The translations under genes and the position numbers were made by a program. This document shows positions 1 to 5,381 of a stretch of 5,381 nucleotides of DNA, in pieces. The stretch spans positions 1-5,381 of the forward strand of contig JACRDV010000121.1 of NCBI GenBank assembly GCA_024860865.1. Direction: 5' to 3'. Each line of letters opens with the position of its first letter. The first letter of the stretch is position 1. This DNA comes from JACRDV01 sp024860865 [NCBI: Methanobacteriota archaeon] (GTDB lineage Archaea; JACRDV01). The notes beneath the pieces are model-generated. The model was not told the DNA's origin, ran no database searches, and saw only the letters and a list, made by a program, of their open reading frames with translations.

Positions 1-699
1 AAAAATAGATAACTTTCCTTCTTCAAGGGCTTTTTTGGCGATCTTAACACCTATTGGAACTCTGATTATTTTAAAATATGCTTTATCATCAGTAAAAGCT
101 TTGACTTCAATTGACTCACCTAACTTTTTGATATCAATATCCCTTTCGCTTTTAACCTCAGGTAATTCCATTTCAATTATTATCTTATCATCGACTCTTC
201 GAAGGGCACTTTTAGGTTCTTCAGTTACAAGGGGGACCCTTCTTACTTTAGGCTTTTCTTCTTCAATTTTAGGCTTTATCTCTTCTATTATACGCCTTTC
301 TTTCTTCTCCTTTCTAATTTGGGCTTTTGGAATTTTAAAACGCTCAATTATCCGATCAGCAGCCTTTTCATCTATGTCTCCAAAAGTCTTTACATCGACC
401 TGTGGTGGTCTATTACCTCTTTGAACGATCTTTATGCTGAATCCGCCGGACTTTACTCTAGGTCTAATTTCTTTAAACCAAGGTGTTATATCCAGTACCT
501 CAAAATCCCTTGAGATCGGTTTCATCAATTTATCCAATTTTTTTGTTTGCTCATGGAATTCTCTAAACAGATCATCGAATGTGGAAAAGTCGCTGAAAAA
601 ATCGTAATCAAACCATCTTTTTTCCAAAGTAGTTCCACATTCAGGGCAGTACTTCCAATCTTTGCCGAGCCTCATTCCACAACTAGGGCAATATACCAA
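1..699 (-). CDS. Zinc-ribbon protein with Hsp20/alpha-crystallin-like C-terminus (3'-truncated by window edge)
   Basis: The minus-strand frame stays open from a TTG start at 699-697 to position 1, giving 233 residues with no stop, so the C-terminus lies outside the window. The frame upstream ends at a TAA (720-718) with no ATG between. A Shine-Dalgarno-like GAAGAGG six bases before the TTG decides this start. Residues 3-22 hold two knuckles, YCPSCG (C4, C7) and YCPECG (C18, C21), which together make a C4 zinc ribbon. A soluble stretch rich in Phe and Asp follows (about 32-60), then a beta-prone segment (about 91-116), then a Lys/Glu-rich linker (about 134-162). From about 178 the sequence (IIIEMELPEVKSERDIDIKK, then VKAF and KAYFKIIRVP) resembles the beta sandwich of small heat-shock proteins. 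It lies directly downstream of the thermosome gene on the same strand, which suggests a chaperone or cochaperone role. That role is inference; the Hsp20 call rests on sequence resemblance by eye. No signal peptide or membrane segment is visible, so it is probably cytoplasmic. Confidence 0.75.
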   Translation of the reverse strand, partial: MVYCPSCGMRLGKDWKYCPECGTTLEKRWFDYDFFSDFSTFDDLFREFHEQTKKLDKLMKPISRDFEVLDITPWFKEIRPRVKSGGFSIKIVQRGNRPPQVDVKTFGDIDEKAADRIIERFKIPKAQIRKEKKERRIIEEIKPKIEEEKPKVRRVPLVTEEPKSALRRVDDKIIIEMELPEVKSERDIDIKKLGESIEVKAFTDDKAYFKIIRVPIGVKIAKKALEEGKLSIF

Positions 700-712
700 G
701 GATATCCTCTTC
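700..712 (-). promoter_or_regulatory. Ribosome binding site that fixes the TTG start of the zinc-ribbon gene
   Basis: Read on the minus strand, GAAGAGG (712-706) is followed by six bases and then TTG (699-697). The spacing suits an archaeal Shine-Dalgarno site. The only other in-frame start-like codon after the stop is a CTG (714-712), which lies just upstream of and overlaps the SD-like site, so TTG is preferred. Confidence 0.6.
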
Positions 713-735
713 AGTTTTTAATTGCTTTTTCTGCG

Positions 736-742
736 CTATATT
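736..742 (-). promoter_or_regulatory. Possible TATA box for the zinc-ribbon gene
   Basis: The minus strand reads CGAATATAGCG here, with AATATAG about 37 bases before the TTG start. A transcript starting about 25 bases downstream would have a short leader containing the Shine-Dalgarno site. The match is weak, and the gene could instead be transcribed by read-through from the thermosome gene. Confidence 0.3.
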
Positions 743-765
743 CGAAAGTAAAATCTAAAGAATAG

Positions 766-786
766 AAGGACGCTTGTAGCGCCCTT
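766..786 (-). terminator. Hairpin followed by a T-rich stretch after the thermosome gene
   Basis: In the minus-strand transcript, AAGGGCGCU, loop ACA, AGCGUCCUU form a nine-pair stem with one G-U wobble. It begins nine bases after the thermosome stop codon. A T-rich stretch (CTATTCTTTAGATTTTACTTT) follows. This may terminate the thermosome mRNA, protect its 3' end, or attenuate read-through into the zinc-ribbon gene. Archaeal termination depends mainly on oligo-T, and the T-run here is interrupted, so the termination role is uncertain; the inverted repeat itself is plain. Confidence 0.45.
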
Positions 787-795
787 TTTCATTAA

Positions 796-2436
796 TTAAT
801 ATTCCGGCATTCCGCCTGGCGGCATCCCTGGAGGGGTTGGCGCACCCCTTTCAAGCGCTGACGCTGCTATTACATCATCGATTCTTAAGATCATCGTAGC
901 TGCTTCACTGGCTGATTTAATTGCTTGGGTTTTAATTCTAAGCGGTTCAATAACTCCGCGTGCAGACATATCCTCAACTTTGCCACTGAATACATTGAGC
1001 CCCATTCGAGCCCCATCTTTTTCATGCCTTGCTTTAAGAGCTGCAAGCATATCAATTGGATCTAAGCCTGAGTTTTCTGCTAGCGACCTTGGGATGGATT
1101 CTACGGCATCTGCAAATGCATTAATTGCGAGCTGTTCTCTGCCTCCAACTTTTGTAGCATGTTCTCTAAGCTTGCGGGCAACTTCGATTTCTGGGGCTCC
1201 TCCTCCAGCTACAATTTTTCCATCTTCAATAGCGACTCCAACTACACAAAGGGCATCATGCAAAGCTCTTTCAACTTCATCAACCACATGCTCAGTCCCG
1301 CCTCTGACAAGAATGCTGACTGCTTTTGGATCTTTGCAACCCTCAATAAAAGTCATTTCTTCTCCAGCAATCTTTCTCTCTTCAACAAGCTTTGCTTCTC
1401 CGAGATCATTTAATGTTAAATCGTTTAGGTTTGTGACAATTCGCCCTTTGGTTGCACGAGCTAGTTTTTCCATGTCAGATTCTTTAACTCTTCTCACCGC
1501 AAAAATTCCGGCTTTAGCAAGATAATGCTGTGCTAAATCATCGATTCCCTTTTGGCATATAACAACAGTAGCTCCAGCAGCCTTTATTTTGTCAATCATT
1601 TCTTTGAGCATATGCTCTTCTTCAGACAAAAATGCTCTTAGCTGATCTGGGCTTGTGATGCTAATTTTTGCATCAACTTCGGTCTTTTCAATTTCAAGCG
1701 CACTGTTGAGCAATGCAATTTTGGCATCCCCAACCCTTCTTGGCATCCCTGGATGCACTCTTTCTTTATCGATTATAATGCCATTGATTAGCTGTGTGTC
1801 TTCCACGCTGCCCCCTTCTTTCTTGTCAACTTTTATGTGATCGATGTCAGCAACGTATCTGTTTCCAACCTTTTCAACAATCTGTCTAACAGCTTTTACT
1901 GCAAGCTTTGCCAAAGGTTCTCTTCCGATCTCGGCGCCTTTCCCAGTTATGGAAGTAAGTGCAATTTTTTCAAGTGTAGGCTCATCTGTTACATCGACTT
2001 TTCCTGCTATCTCATTCAGAGTTTGAATAGCATGCTCTGTTGCCATTCTATATCCTTTAACAATTAAGCTCGCATGGATCTCTTGATCGAGAAGTTCTTC
2101 TGCTCTCTTTAGAAGTTCGCCAGCAATTACTACTGCGCTGGTTGTTCCATCACCAACTTCATCATCTTGAGTTTTTGCAATCTCGACCATCATTTTAGCG
2201 GCCGGATGTTGAACATCCATTTCTTTTAGTATTGTCGCACCATCGTTTGTTATTGTTACATCTCCTAAGCTACTCACTAACATTTTGTCCATGCCTTTTG
2301 GACCCAAAGTACTTCTAACTGCCTCTGCAATTATTCGGCCAGCTAAGATGTTCATTCTGCGGGCATCTCGTCCCATATATCGTTGAGCTTTTTCAGGTAA
2401 GATCAATATTGGTTGACCACCTAATTGAGTTCCCAT
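796..2436 (-). CDS. ths: Thermosome subunit (group II chaperonin)
   Basis: This complete 546-residue protein has the usual length for an archaeal group II chaperonin, the cytoplasmic double-ring ATPase that encloses and refolds unfolded proteins. From the N-terminus come the equatorial start ([20 protein letters not shown]), the phosphate-binding LGPKGMDKM (44-52), [10 protein letters not shown] (64-73) and the nucleotide-binding GDGTTS (95-100). The lid/helical protrusion region lies about 245-285. HDAL at 393-396 supplies the Asp expected as general base for ATP hydrolysis, and GGGAPE (411-416) is the second glycine-rich nucleotide loop. The tail [12 protein letters not shown] is a short form of the Gly/Met-rich C-terminus typical of thermosomes. 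The ATG is preceded by GGAGGG with a five-base spacer, so the start is firm. Many archaea encode several subunits; which one this is (alpha, beta or the only one) cannot be told here. It is divergent from Hel308 and precedes the zinc-ribbon/Hsp20-like gene. No key residue appears to be missing. Confidence 0.97.
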   Translation of the reverse strand: MGTQLGGQPILILPEKAQRYMGRDARRMNILAGRIIAEAVRSTLGPKGMDKMLVSSLGDVTITNDGATILKEMDVQHPAAKMMVEIAKTQDDEVGDGTTSAVVIAGELLKRAEELLDQEIHASLIVKGYRMATEHAIQTLNEIAGKVDVTDEPTLEKIALTSITGKGAEIGREPLAKLAVKAVRQIVEKVGNRYVADIDHIKVDKKEGGSVEDTQLINGIIIDKERVHPGMPRRVGDAKIALLNSALEIEKTEVDAKISITSPDQLRAFLSEEEHMLKEMIDKIKAAGATVVICQKGIDDLAQHYLAKAGIFAVRRVKESDMEKLARATKGRIVTNLNDLTLNDLGEAKLVEERKIAGEEMTFIEGCKDPKAVSILVRGGTEHVVDEVERALHDALCVVGVAIEDGKIVAGGGAPEIEVARKLREHATKVGGREQLAINAFADAVESIPRSLAENSGLDPIDMLAALKARHEKDGARMGLNVFSGKVEDMSARGVIEPLRIKTQAIKSASEAATMILRIDDVIAASALERGAPTPPGMPPGGMPEY

Positions 2437-2441
2437 AATAT

Positions 2442-2447
2442 CCCTCC
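2442..2447 (-). promoter_or_regulatory. Strong Shine-Dalgarno site of the thermosome gene
   Basis: The minus strand reads GGAGGG, then ATATT, then the ATG at 2436-2434. This matches the anti-Shine-Dalgarno end of archaeal 16S rRNA well. It implies a leadered mRNA, as expected of a highly expressed chaperonin. Confidence 0.75.
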
Positions 2448-2464
2448 GAAAACTTTGAAATCAG

Positions 2465-2492
2465 TTTCTTTAAGTACTCTTTTTTCTTTAAG
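2465..2492 (-). repeat. 10-bp direct repeat upstream of the thermosome gene (candidate operator)
   Basis: TTTCTTTAAG occurs exactly at 2465-2474 and again at 2483-2492; on the thermosome strand this is CTTAAAGAAA twice. The period is 18 bp, and an AGTACT palindrome (2473-2478) overlaps the first copy. If the TATA-like box at 2495-2502 drives the thermosome gene, one copy lies between TATA and transcription start and the other near the start itself. Repressors that block polymerase recruitment commonly bind there. The copies do not match the Archaeoglobus HSR1 heat-shock motif as I recall it. The regulatory role is inference; in such AT-rich DNA chance repetition is possible. Confidence 0.45.
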
Positions 2493-2494
2493 AC

Positions 2495-2502
2495 ATTATA
2501 AT
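2495..2502. promoter_or_regulatory. Near-palindromic TATA-like box in the divergent promoter region
   Basis: ATTATAAT lies 59 bases upstream of the thermosome ATG and 43 bases upstream of the Hel308 ATG. On the minus strand it is preceded by AGAAA, a plausible purine-rich BRE, which favours reading toward the thermosome with a leader of roughly 35 bases. On the plus strand the flank (AAGAC) is a poorer BRE. The helicase may use this box or the nearby TAAATAA (2513-2519). Confidence 0.4.
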
Positions 2503-2544
2503 TTCTAATAACTAAATAAAAAGATTGTGCTAGTTGGGTTAATA

Positions 2545-5214
2545 ATGAGAGTTTCTGAGCTGGTAAAATATGGAGCTTCTGAGCAATTAATTAAAGCCTT
2601 GGAGAATCAAGGAATTCAGGAGCTTTATCAACCCCAAGCTTTAGCGGTTAAAGCCGGCCTTCTTTTCGCTAATGACTCATTTGTTATAGCAGCCCCAACG
2701 GCCTCTGGGAAAACACTTGTGTCTGAAATGCGCATTTTGAAGACAGTTCTCGAAGAGAGAGGCAAGGCATTATATTTAGTTCCTTTAAGAGCACTTGCCA
2801 GCGAAAAATTTGAAGATTTTTCCGAAAAATACGCACCGCTTGGAATAAAAGTTGCAATGACTACTGGCGAGCTTGATAGCGCAGATCCTTGGTTAGGTCG
2901 GTACGATATTGTTTTTGTTACAAATGAAAAAATGGACAGTTTAATCAGACATCAAGCTCCTTGGATCAACGAAGTTTCGTTAGTTGTTGCTGATGAGATA
3001 CATTTATTAGTAGACCCTCATAGAGGCCCAACGCTTGAGGTTGTTTTAGCTCGGTTGCGCCAGCTGAATCCTAACCTTCGAATTTTGGCTCTAAGTGCTA
3101 CGATAAAAAATGCAAGAGAAATAGCAGACTGGCTTGAGGCAAAACTTATTGAAAGCACTTGGCGCCCCGTGGTTTTGCGCGAAGGGGTTTGTTACGGACA
3201 AAACATCTCATTTAATGATGGCACTCAGAAAGAGATCAAACTTCTAACTAGAAATGATGCAATTAATTTAGCTCTTAATACAATTGAAGAAGGCGGTCAA
3301 GCTTTAATTTTTGTTAATACTCGAAGGGCAACAGAAAACATAGCAGAGTTAGCTAGTGGGCCAGTTTCTAAGGTGCTTTCGCTACCTGAAAAAAGAGCAC
3401 TAGAAGGAGCTGCAGATGAAATTTTAAAAGCTTTGCCTGAACCAACTAGAATTTGCAAAAAATTGGCTGATGCGGTTAGAAGCGGGGTAGGTTTTCATCA
3501 TGCTGGCCTTCATTCAAAGCAGAAAAAAATTGTTGAAAATAATTTTAGAGCAAATAAGTTGAAGCTGGTGATAGCAACGCCTACCCTGGCTATGGGCCTT
3601 AACCTTCCTTCGCGGCGGGTAATTATCAGAGATTGGTTGCGATATGAACCAGCGTATGGAATGACTTCAATTCCAGTTTTAGAGATAAAACAGATGTGTT
3701 TGCCATATTCGGCAAGGCTTCTGATTGAGAATGGAGAATTAGTACCAATAGGAGAAATAGTTGAGGAAAAAATGAATAAAAAAGTGTTTTCATTCGATCA
3801 CTCCCAAGGGAAATTTACTTTTAAGAAAATTTCTGGCTATTTTTTGAGAGAAACATATGAGTTAATTGAAATACAAACTAATGAAGGACCTATATTACAA
3901 ATCACTTCGGAGCATCCAGTTTTAGTAAAAGAAGGAGGATGGATACCAGCAGGAGATTTGGGGGCAGATAGCAAGATCGGATACTTAAGAGAATTTTGCT
4001 ACTTTGCAGATATTGGTCCTGTTAGATGGTTAAACATTAAAAAACTTAAGAAGATTAATGGGAAATTTAAAGTTTACAATATCTCTGTAGAGGATACGGA
4101 AAATTACGTAGCAGATAATTTTATCCTTCATAACTGCGGCCGAGCTGGAAGGCCAAAGTTTGATCGCTATGGTGAAGCAGTTTTAATTGCTAAAAGTCAA
4201 AAAGACCAAGAATTTTTATTTGAGAATTACATCCAGGCAGAGCCAGAAAAGATCTGGTCAAAGCTTGCAAACGAGGCTGCTTTAAGGACTCATGTTCTAG
4301 CATCTATTGCAACTTTATTTACAAAAACAAAAAGCGAGCTTTGGGATTTTGTAGATAAAACATTTTTCGCAAAGCAGTATGATCCGGCTACAATCTCTAA
4401 CGCAATTGAGAATATCTTACAATTCTTAGAGGAAGAAGCTATGATTGAAAGAAGAAAAGGCAAATTAATAGCAACTGATTTTGGCCGAAGGGTTGCCCAG
4501 CTCTATATTGATCCAAGCACAGGCGTCGTTTTGCGAGATGCACTTCGAATTGCGGAGGAAAAAATTCCAACCCATTTCTCTTTTTTACATGCAATTTGTC
4601 ATACTCCAGATATGCAAGTCCTTTACTTAAGAAGAGGAGAGCACGAAAAATTTGAGCAAGTTGTGTTAGAATATAAAGATGAATTTCTTTTTCCAATTCC
4701 AGATTCTTGGAGACACCCAAGTGCCTATGAACTTTTTATTGCTGAAACAAAGACCGCTGAAATATTTCAAGATTGGATAAATGAATCTCGAGAAGATGAC
4801 TTAGTTGAAAAATATGGAATTGGACCCGGAGATATTCGGGCGTTAATTGGGCTTGGTGATTGGTTATTATACTCGCTGCAAGAGTTGGGGAAAATTTTCA
4901 AAACTCGAAAATCTCGTGGCCTAATAGCAACACTTCGAAAGCGCGTAATTTATGGAGTTCGGAATGAGTTGTTAGAATTGGTGGCTTTAGAAAATATTGG
5001 TCGAATTAGAGCAAGGAATCTCTATCGCGCTGGCTATAAAACTTTAGACCAGTTAAAGGAAGCAAAGATAGAAGAGCTTGCAAAAGTACCAACAATTGGG
5101 CCAGGAATTGCTTTAAGAATCAAAAAACAACTGGGAGAAGAAGTTAAGCCAGAAATAATTGAAGAGAAAAAACTGGCTGAGAGCCGCCAGACTTCGATTT
5201 TTAACTTCGAGTAG
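2545..5214 (+). CDS. hel308: Hel308/Hjm superfamily 2 DNA helicase precursor containing a mini-intein
   Basis: Hel308 is an ATP-dependent 3'-to-5' DNA helicase of the Ski2-like class that acts at stalled replication forks. The precursor has 889 residues from the ATG; without the 146-residue intein it has 743, near the roughly 700-720 of known homologues. Motifs, in ATG numbering: Q-motif region LYQPQ (27-31), Walker A APTASGKT (50-57), Ia LVPLRALASEK (78-88), DEIH box (150-153), SAT (184-186), IV ALIFVNTRR (253-261), HHAGL (318-322), V ATPTLAMGLNLP (344-355). Motif VI is split: QM at 383-384 and CGRAGR at 531-536. A winged-helix region (about 570-650), ratchet domain (about 650-800) and helix-hairpin-helix domain with the IRAR element (about 809-863) follow. 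The tail QTSIFNF (882-888) resembles a PCNA-interacting peptide. The ATG is chosen because MRVSEL resembles known Hel308 N-termini. An in-frame GTG at 2527 would add six residues and has no Shine-Dalgarno site; the ATG has only a weak GGGT upstream. Confidence 0.95.
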   Translation: MRVSELVKYGASEQLIKALENQGIQELYQPQALAVKAGLLFANDSFVIAAPTASGKTLVSEMRILKTVLEERGKALYLVPLRALASEKFEDFSEKYAPLGIKVAMTTGELDSADPWLGRYDIVFVTNEKMDSLIRHQAPWINEVSLVVADEIHLLVDPHRGPTLEVVLARLRQLNPNLRILALSATIKNAREIADWLEAKLIESTWRPVVLREGVCYGQNISFNDGTQKEIKLLTRNDAINLALNTIEEGGQALIFVNTRRATENIAELASGPVSKVLSLPEKRALEGAADEILKALPEPTRICKKLADAVRSGVGFHHAGLHSKQKKIVENNFRANKLKLVIATPTLAMGLNLPSRRVIIRDWLRYEPAYGMTSIPVLEIKQMCLPYSARLLIENGELVPIGEIVEEKMNKKVFSFDHSQGKFTFKKISGYFLRETYELIEIQTNEGPILQITSEHPVLVKEGGWIPAGDLGADSKIGYLREFCYFADIGPVRWLNIKKLKKINGKFKVYNISVEDTENYVADNFILHNCGRAGRPKFDRYGEAVLIAKSQKDQEFLFENYIQAEPEKIWSKLANEAALRTHVLASIATLFTKTKSELWDFVDKTFFAKQYDPATISNAIENILQFLEEEAMIERRKGKLIATDFGRRVAQLYIDPSTGVVLRDALRIAEEKIPTHFSFLHAICHTPDMQVLYLRRGEHEKFEQVVLEYKDEFLFPIPDSWRHPSAYELFIAETKTAEIFQDWINESREDDLVEKYGIGPGDIRALIGLGDWLLYSLQELGKIFKTRKSRGLIATLRKRVIYGVRNELLELVALENIGRIRARNLYRAGYKTLDQLKEAKIEELAKVPTIGPGIALRIKKQLGEEVKPEIIEEKKLAESRQTSIFNFE
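3697..4134 (+). other. Mini-intein (146 aa, no homing endonuclease) in Hel308 motif VI
   Basis: This in-frame insertion separates QM from CGRAGR in the helicase and carries the hallmarks of a self-splicing Hint domain. Intein residue 1 is Cys in the block A stretch CLPYSARLLIENGELVPIGE. Block B is TSEHPVLV (T70 and H73 of the TxxH motif). Block F is KVYNISVEDTENYVAD (125-140), and block G is FILHN with penultimate His145 and final Asn146. The first downstream host residue is Cys, so the standard two-Cys class 1 splicing pathway should work: N-S shift at Cys1, transfer to Cys+1, Asn cyclisation. Block F has Asn128 where Asp is common and Glu135 where His is common; both can vary among inteins. 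There is no LAGLIDADG motif and only about 50 residues between blocks B and F, so no endonuclease fits. The intein cannot spread by itself today. Boundaries are firm, since excision rebuilds motif VI exactly. Confidence 0.93.
5188..5208 (+). other. C-terminal PIP-box-like peptide of Hel308
   Basis: The last eight codons encode QTSIFNFE. The pattern Gln-x-x-Ile-x-x-Phe fits the PCNA-interacting peptide at the extreme C-terminus of several archaeal replication and repair proteins. It lacks the second aromatic residue that completes the strongest versions. It follows a charged tail (EEKKLAESR), consistent with a flexible tether. Pyrococcus Hjm has been reported to interact with PCNA; binding by this protein is inference. 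Confidence 0.55.
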
Positions 5215-5250
5215 ATCTGAGTAATTATGAAAAAGATGTTTCAACTTGCA

Positions 5251-5282
5251 AAAATTGCAGTTTTTACTGAGAAAATTGCAGT
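5251..5282 (+). repeat. 11-bp direct repeat, 21-bp period, downstream of Hel308
   Basis: AAAATTGCAGT occurs at 5251-5261 and 5272-5282. The 21-bp period is about two turns of the helix, which would place both copies on the same DNA face. The first copy also lies in an inverted repeat, TGCAA-AAA-TTGCA (5247-5259). A further TTGCA is at 5364-5368. These may be protein-binding sites for the next gene or part of the helicase mRNA 3' region; the sequence alone does not say which. Confidence 0.5.
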
Positions 5283-5293
5283 CAACTTTTTTT
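5281..5293 (+). terminator. Oligo-T terminator after Hel308
   Basis: A run of seven T (5287-5293) lies about 70 bases past the helicase stop. Archaeal RNA polymerase terminates at such T-runs without needing a hairpin. A shorter T5 run (5261-5265) upstream and a T6 run (5353-5358) downstream could contribute. No strong GC-rich stem precedes it. Confidence 0.45.
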
Positions 5294-5307
5294 AAACAAA
5301 TTGAACC

Positions 5308-5323
5308 GCGAAATAATTTTATA
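5308..5323 (+). promoter_or_regulatory. Possible BRE/TATA promoter for a gene beyond the right edge
   Basis: GCGAAATAATTTTATA combines a purine-rich BRE-like element (GCGAAA) with a TATA-like TTTTATA (5317-5323). Transcription would start near 5345-5350 and run out of the window. A small palindrome, ATTTTA-A-TAAAAT (5330-5342), lies between the box and the expected start. The region is very AT-rich, so chance matches are likely. Confidence 0.35.
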
Positions 5324-5381
5324 CAAATCATTTTAATAAAATTCAACTTCACTTTTTTGTTAGTTGCAAAAAAAAAATAAA

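Noticed and set aside
35-765. Plus-strand reading frames (35-424, 319-513, 547-765) at the left end.
   Set aside because: They oppose the minus-strand frame that has clear zinc-ribbon cysteines, a good ribosome binding site and Hsp20-like sequence. The plus-strand products lack coherent domains.
980-1525. A 181-residue plus-strand reading frame opposite the thermosome gene.
   Set aside because: It is antisense to a clearly conserved chaperonin, is Ser/Ala/Leu-rich low-complexity in character, and shows no recognisable motif. It is a shadow of the thermosome codons.
3697-4134. Considered as an insertion sequence or a full homing intein.
   Set aside because: There are no terminal repeats, transposase or LAGLIDADG motif. 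The insertion is in frame with splice-block residues at both ends, so it is a mini-intein.
5227-5295. A 22-codon plus-strand reading frame (MKKMFQ... to TAA) with an internal KIAV repeat.
   Set aside because: It has no convincing Shine-Dalgarno site, and the repeated residues simply follow from the 21-bp direct repeat. Its stop overlaps the terminator T-run, so it is more likely noncoding.
4439-5352. Minus-strand reading frames at 4439-4720 and 5113-5352.
   Set aside because: The first is antisense within the Hel308 ratchet domain. The second covers AT-rich spacer plus the helicase tail and yields an Asn/Phe/Lys-rich product without motifs.
5241-5381. TTGCA-containing repeats considered as the edge of a CRISPR array.
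   Set aside because: There are too few copies, they are too short and unevenly spaced, and there are no spacers of uniform length.
1-5381. tRNA, rRNA or other structured RNA genes.
   Set aside because: No GC-rich cloverleaf, CCA-adjacent stem or conserved rRNA segment was seen in the intergenic stretches, which are short and AT-rich.

Overview
The window comes from an AT-rich archaeal genome. Two archaeal signature genes support this: a group II chaperonin (thermosome) subunit and a Hel308/Hjm superfamily 2 DNA helicase. TATA-like elements and strong Shine-Dalgarno sites fit as well. I cannot name the lineage from this sequence; the protein sequences look most like euryarchaeal or related uncultured groups, which is an impression and not a placement.

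Layout: positions 1-699 (minus strand) hold a 3'-truncated gene for a protein with an N-terminal C4 zinc ribbon and a C-terminal Hsp20/alpha-crystallin-like region. It starts at a TTG codon, and no ATG-initiated form exists, so a search for ATG starts misses it. Positions 796-2436 (minus) hold a complete 546-residue thermosome subunit. The two genes point the same way, 96 bp apart, with a short GC-rich hairpin followed by a T-rich stretch between them. This looks like a small protein-quality-control cluster.

Positions 2437-2544 are a divergent intergenic region of 108 bp. It contains a near-palindromic TATA-like box (ATTATAAT) that could be read from either strand, and a perfect 10-bp direct repeat (TTTCTTTAAG, 18-bp period) on the thermosome side that could be an operator. 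Positions 2545-5214 (plus) encode Hel308. Its reading frame is interrupted, without any frameshift, by a 146-residue mini-intein inserted exactly in helicase motif VI (QM / CGRAGR). The intein keeps the splicing residues (Cys1, TxxH, His-Asn at the end, Cys at +1) but has no room for a homing endonuclease. Removing it leaves a 743-residue helicase with all the expected motifs and a C-terminal PCNA-binding-like peptide (QTSIFNF).

Positions 5215-5381 contain no convincing gene. They hold an oligo-T terminator for the helicase, an 11-bp direct repeat spaced by 21 bp, and a BRE/TATA-like promoter pointing out of the window.

Working together: the thermosome and the zinc-ribbon/Hsp20-like protein probably share a proteostasis role. 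Hel308 acts at stalled replication forks, and its activity should depend on protein splicing. The most notable feature is the endonuclease-free intein splitting the motif that carries the helicase's ATP-sensing arginines.
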